A DNA stretch of 64,000 nucleotides from Kribbella rubisoli (GTDB taxonomy: Bacteria > Actinomycetota > Actinomycetes > Propionibacteriales > Kribbellaceae): positions 744,001 through 808,000 of the forward strand of contig NZ_SHKR01000011.1 of the NCBI RefSeq assembly GCF_004217145.1. The letters are read 5' to 3'. Position numbers and translations under genes: made by a program. Shown piece after piece: positions 63,031-64,000 of the stretch. How positions within the stretch are numbered: position 1 is the first letter of the stretch; every line of letters starts with the position of its first letter. The notes under the pieces were generated by a model. It did not search any database and was not told the DNA's origin. It worked only from the letters and a program-made list of their open reading frames with translations.

Positions 63031-63701
63031 CATCGCCCGACCGGGGCCGACCCCAGCGGGGCGGTCCCGGCGCTCGCGGCGCTCGCCGCGGGCGCGAATG
63101 GCAGGGCTGGAACGGCGACTGGGGCCAGCAGGGCTGGGACGGTCGCAGCTCGGGCGGTCAATGGCGCGGACCCGGCTGGGTCGGCGAATGGCGCGAGACG
63201 AGCTGGGACGACCCGCGGGACGGCGGCTGGAATCGTTCGGACGACGGCGGCCGCGGTCGGGACCAGGACGAAGGCCGGCGCGGCGACGTACCCAGGAAGC
63301 GCGTGCGGATCGGGGACGCCGAGCGGGATCAGGCTGTGTCGTTGCTCAGTGACCACTTCGTCGCCGGGCGGTTGACGCAGGCCGAGTTCGAGGAGCGCAG
63401 CGAGCAGGCAACGAAGTCGCGGTACGGCGACGAGCTCGAGCCGCTGTTCGACGACCTGCCGACGTCGATGGAACTGCAGGTCGCCCAGCGCAGCCCGGCC
63501 GGCGTACGGCGGAGGCCGGCCGGCGTACGGCGGAGGCCGGGCCCGCCGCCGCCGATCCTGATGCTGATGCCGTTCCTGATGATCGGTCTGGTCATCAGCT
63601 CGCTCGCACTGGCCGCACCGTGGCTGCTGTGGGGCGTGTTCTGGGTCGTCCTGATCAGCGGCATGTCCAAGCGCCGCTGGCACAACAACTACCGTCGCTG
63701 A
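63027..63701 (+). CDS. DUF1707 (SHOCT-like) membrane protein
   Basis: The 224-residue protein has a disordered Trp/Gly/Arg-rich region (1-90), a DUF1707 domain (RKRVRIGDAERDQAVSLLSDHFVAGRLTQAEFEERSEQATKSRYGDELEPLFDDLP) and two C-terminal helices (ILMLMPFLMIGLVISSLALAAPWLLWGVFWVVLISGM). Between them PAGVRRR is repeated exactly, from a 21-bp tandem duplication near 63498-63539. It is co-transcribed with padR, so it is the probable target of that regulator. Confidence 0.85.
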   Translation: MTSPDRGRPQRGGPGARGARRGREWQGWNGDWGQQGWDGRSSGGQWRGPGWVGEWRETSWDDPRDGGWNRSDDGGRGRDQDEGRRGDVPRKRVRIGDAERDQAVSLLSDHFVAGRLTQAEFEERSEQATKSRYGDELEPLFDDLPTSMELQVAQRSPAGVRRRPAGVRRRPGPPPPILMLMPFLMIGLVISSLALAAPWLLWGVFWVVLISGMSKRRWHNNYRR

Positions 63702-64000
63702 CGGGCCCGCGGGATCTCCTCCGCGAACTCGACGACGAAACCATCCGGGTCGGCAACGTGGACCGTCCGATGTCCCCACGGACGGTCCACCGGCCCGCTC
63801 AGCACCTGCACGCCGGCCGCGGCCAGCCGTTCGGCGTACGCATCCACGCCGTCAACCATCACCACAACTTCCCCGCCGGCGCCTGGCGTCACATCATGCC
63901 CGGTCAACCACTCCGCCCGCCGCCGCTCGTACAACCCAAACCGCACTCCCCCGGCGTCGAACTCCGCATACCCCGCATCCGTGAACTTGTAGGCCAGCCC
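63689..64000 (-). CDS. VOC (glyoxalase-like) family protein, 5' end missing
   Basis: The frame enters from the right edge (GLAYKFTDAGYAEFDAGGVRFGLYERRRAEWL) and ends at 63689; the last 13 nt overlap the convergent DUF1707 gene. MVDGVDAYAERLAAAGVQVLSGPVDRPWGHRTVHVADPDGFVVEFAEE is the second beta-alpha-beta-beta-beta unit of the vicinal oxygen chelate fold with the metal Glu near the end. Members include glyoxalases, dioxygenases and bleomycin-binding proteins; the specific role cannot be told. Confidence 0.85.
   Translation of the reverse strand, partial: GLAYKFTDAGYAEFDAGGVRFGLYERRRAEWLTGHDVTPGAGGEVVVMVDGVDAYAERLAAAGVQVLSGPVDRPWGHRTVHVADPDGFVVEFAEEIPRARQRR

Overview
The window is high-G+C actinobacterial DNA. 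Supporting evidence is strong G/C at third codon positions, many GTG starts, several apparently leaderless genes, and actinobacterial hallmark genes (GuaB1, FurA-KatG, SepX/GlpR beside a gephyrin-like Glp, DUF6325, DUF2252 and DUF1707 proteins). A Kribbella-like member of the Propionibacteriales is my best guess; this is inference from gene content only, as no 16S rRNA is present.

Positions 1-29 kb look like chromosomal backbone. They hold guaB1 (cut by the left edge), a toxin-antitoxin-like pair, a lipoprotein/secreted pair, katG with its regulator furA, two regulator/target pairs with readable TetR operators, tRNA-Ala(CGC), and a block running galU - GNAT - glp(moeA) - moaC - mog - rimJ-like - sepX/glpR that links molybdopterin-type enzymes with a divisome membrane protein. 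Next come 5-formyl-THF cyclo-ligase, an APH-like kinase, a serine hydrolase, a penicillin-acylase family enzyme, FmdB, a CpaB-like SAF protein, MscL, a SigE-family sigma factor with a META-domain partner, and a secreted trypsin-like protease.

At 29.1 kb an intact tRNA-Arg(CCT) gene is followed 11 kb later by a perfect 56-bp copy of its 3' part (40236-40291), the footprint of tRNA-directed integration. I see no integrase between the copies. The enclosed DNA carries two divergent DUF1254/DUF1214 genes, a ZIP transporter, a MalT-like LuxR regulator, an ion channel, a small four-helix membrane protein, an AI-2E family permease and two carboxymuconolactone-decarboxylase-like proteins. The theme continues past the repeat to about 59 kb: sulfatase, two acidic DUF6325/DUF1269-like proteins each followed by a tiny arginine-rich gene, a cupredoxin, glucose-6-phosphate dehydrogenase, a GH15/NDH-2/GMC-oxidoreductase operon, cytochrome bd oxidase, an aquaporin, DUF2252 and a ClC channel. 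This reads as a stress and alternative-respiration region.

The most interesting signal is a recurring 20-bp element, WTCAY-N9-RTGAT, found at eleven places in the non-coding gaps of this region (31.6-57.6 kb), upstream of most of its transcription units. Two copies sit at the same distance from identical TACGTT -10 hexamers in the divergent DUF1254 promoters. It looks like the operator of one shared, unassigned regulon; the LuxR-family protein at 34809-37061 is a candidate regulator.

Positions 59-64 kb return to ordinary genes: two overlapping PAP2 phosphatases, an epimerase, a DUF2993 protein, a PadR regulator with a large autoregulatory-type dyad plus a DUF1707 protein, and a VOC protein cut by the right edge.
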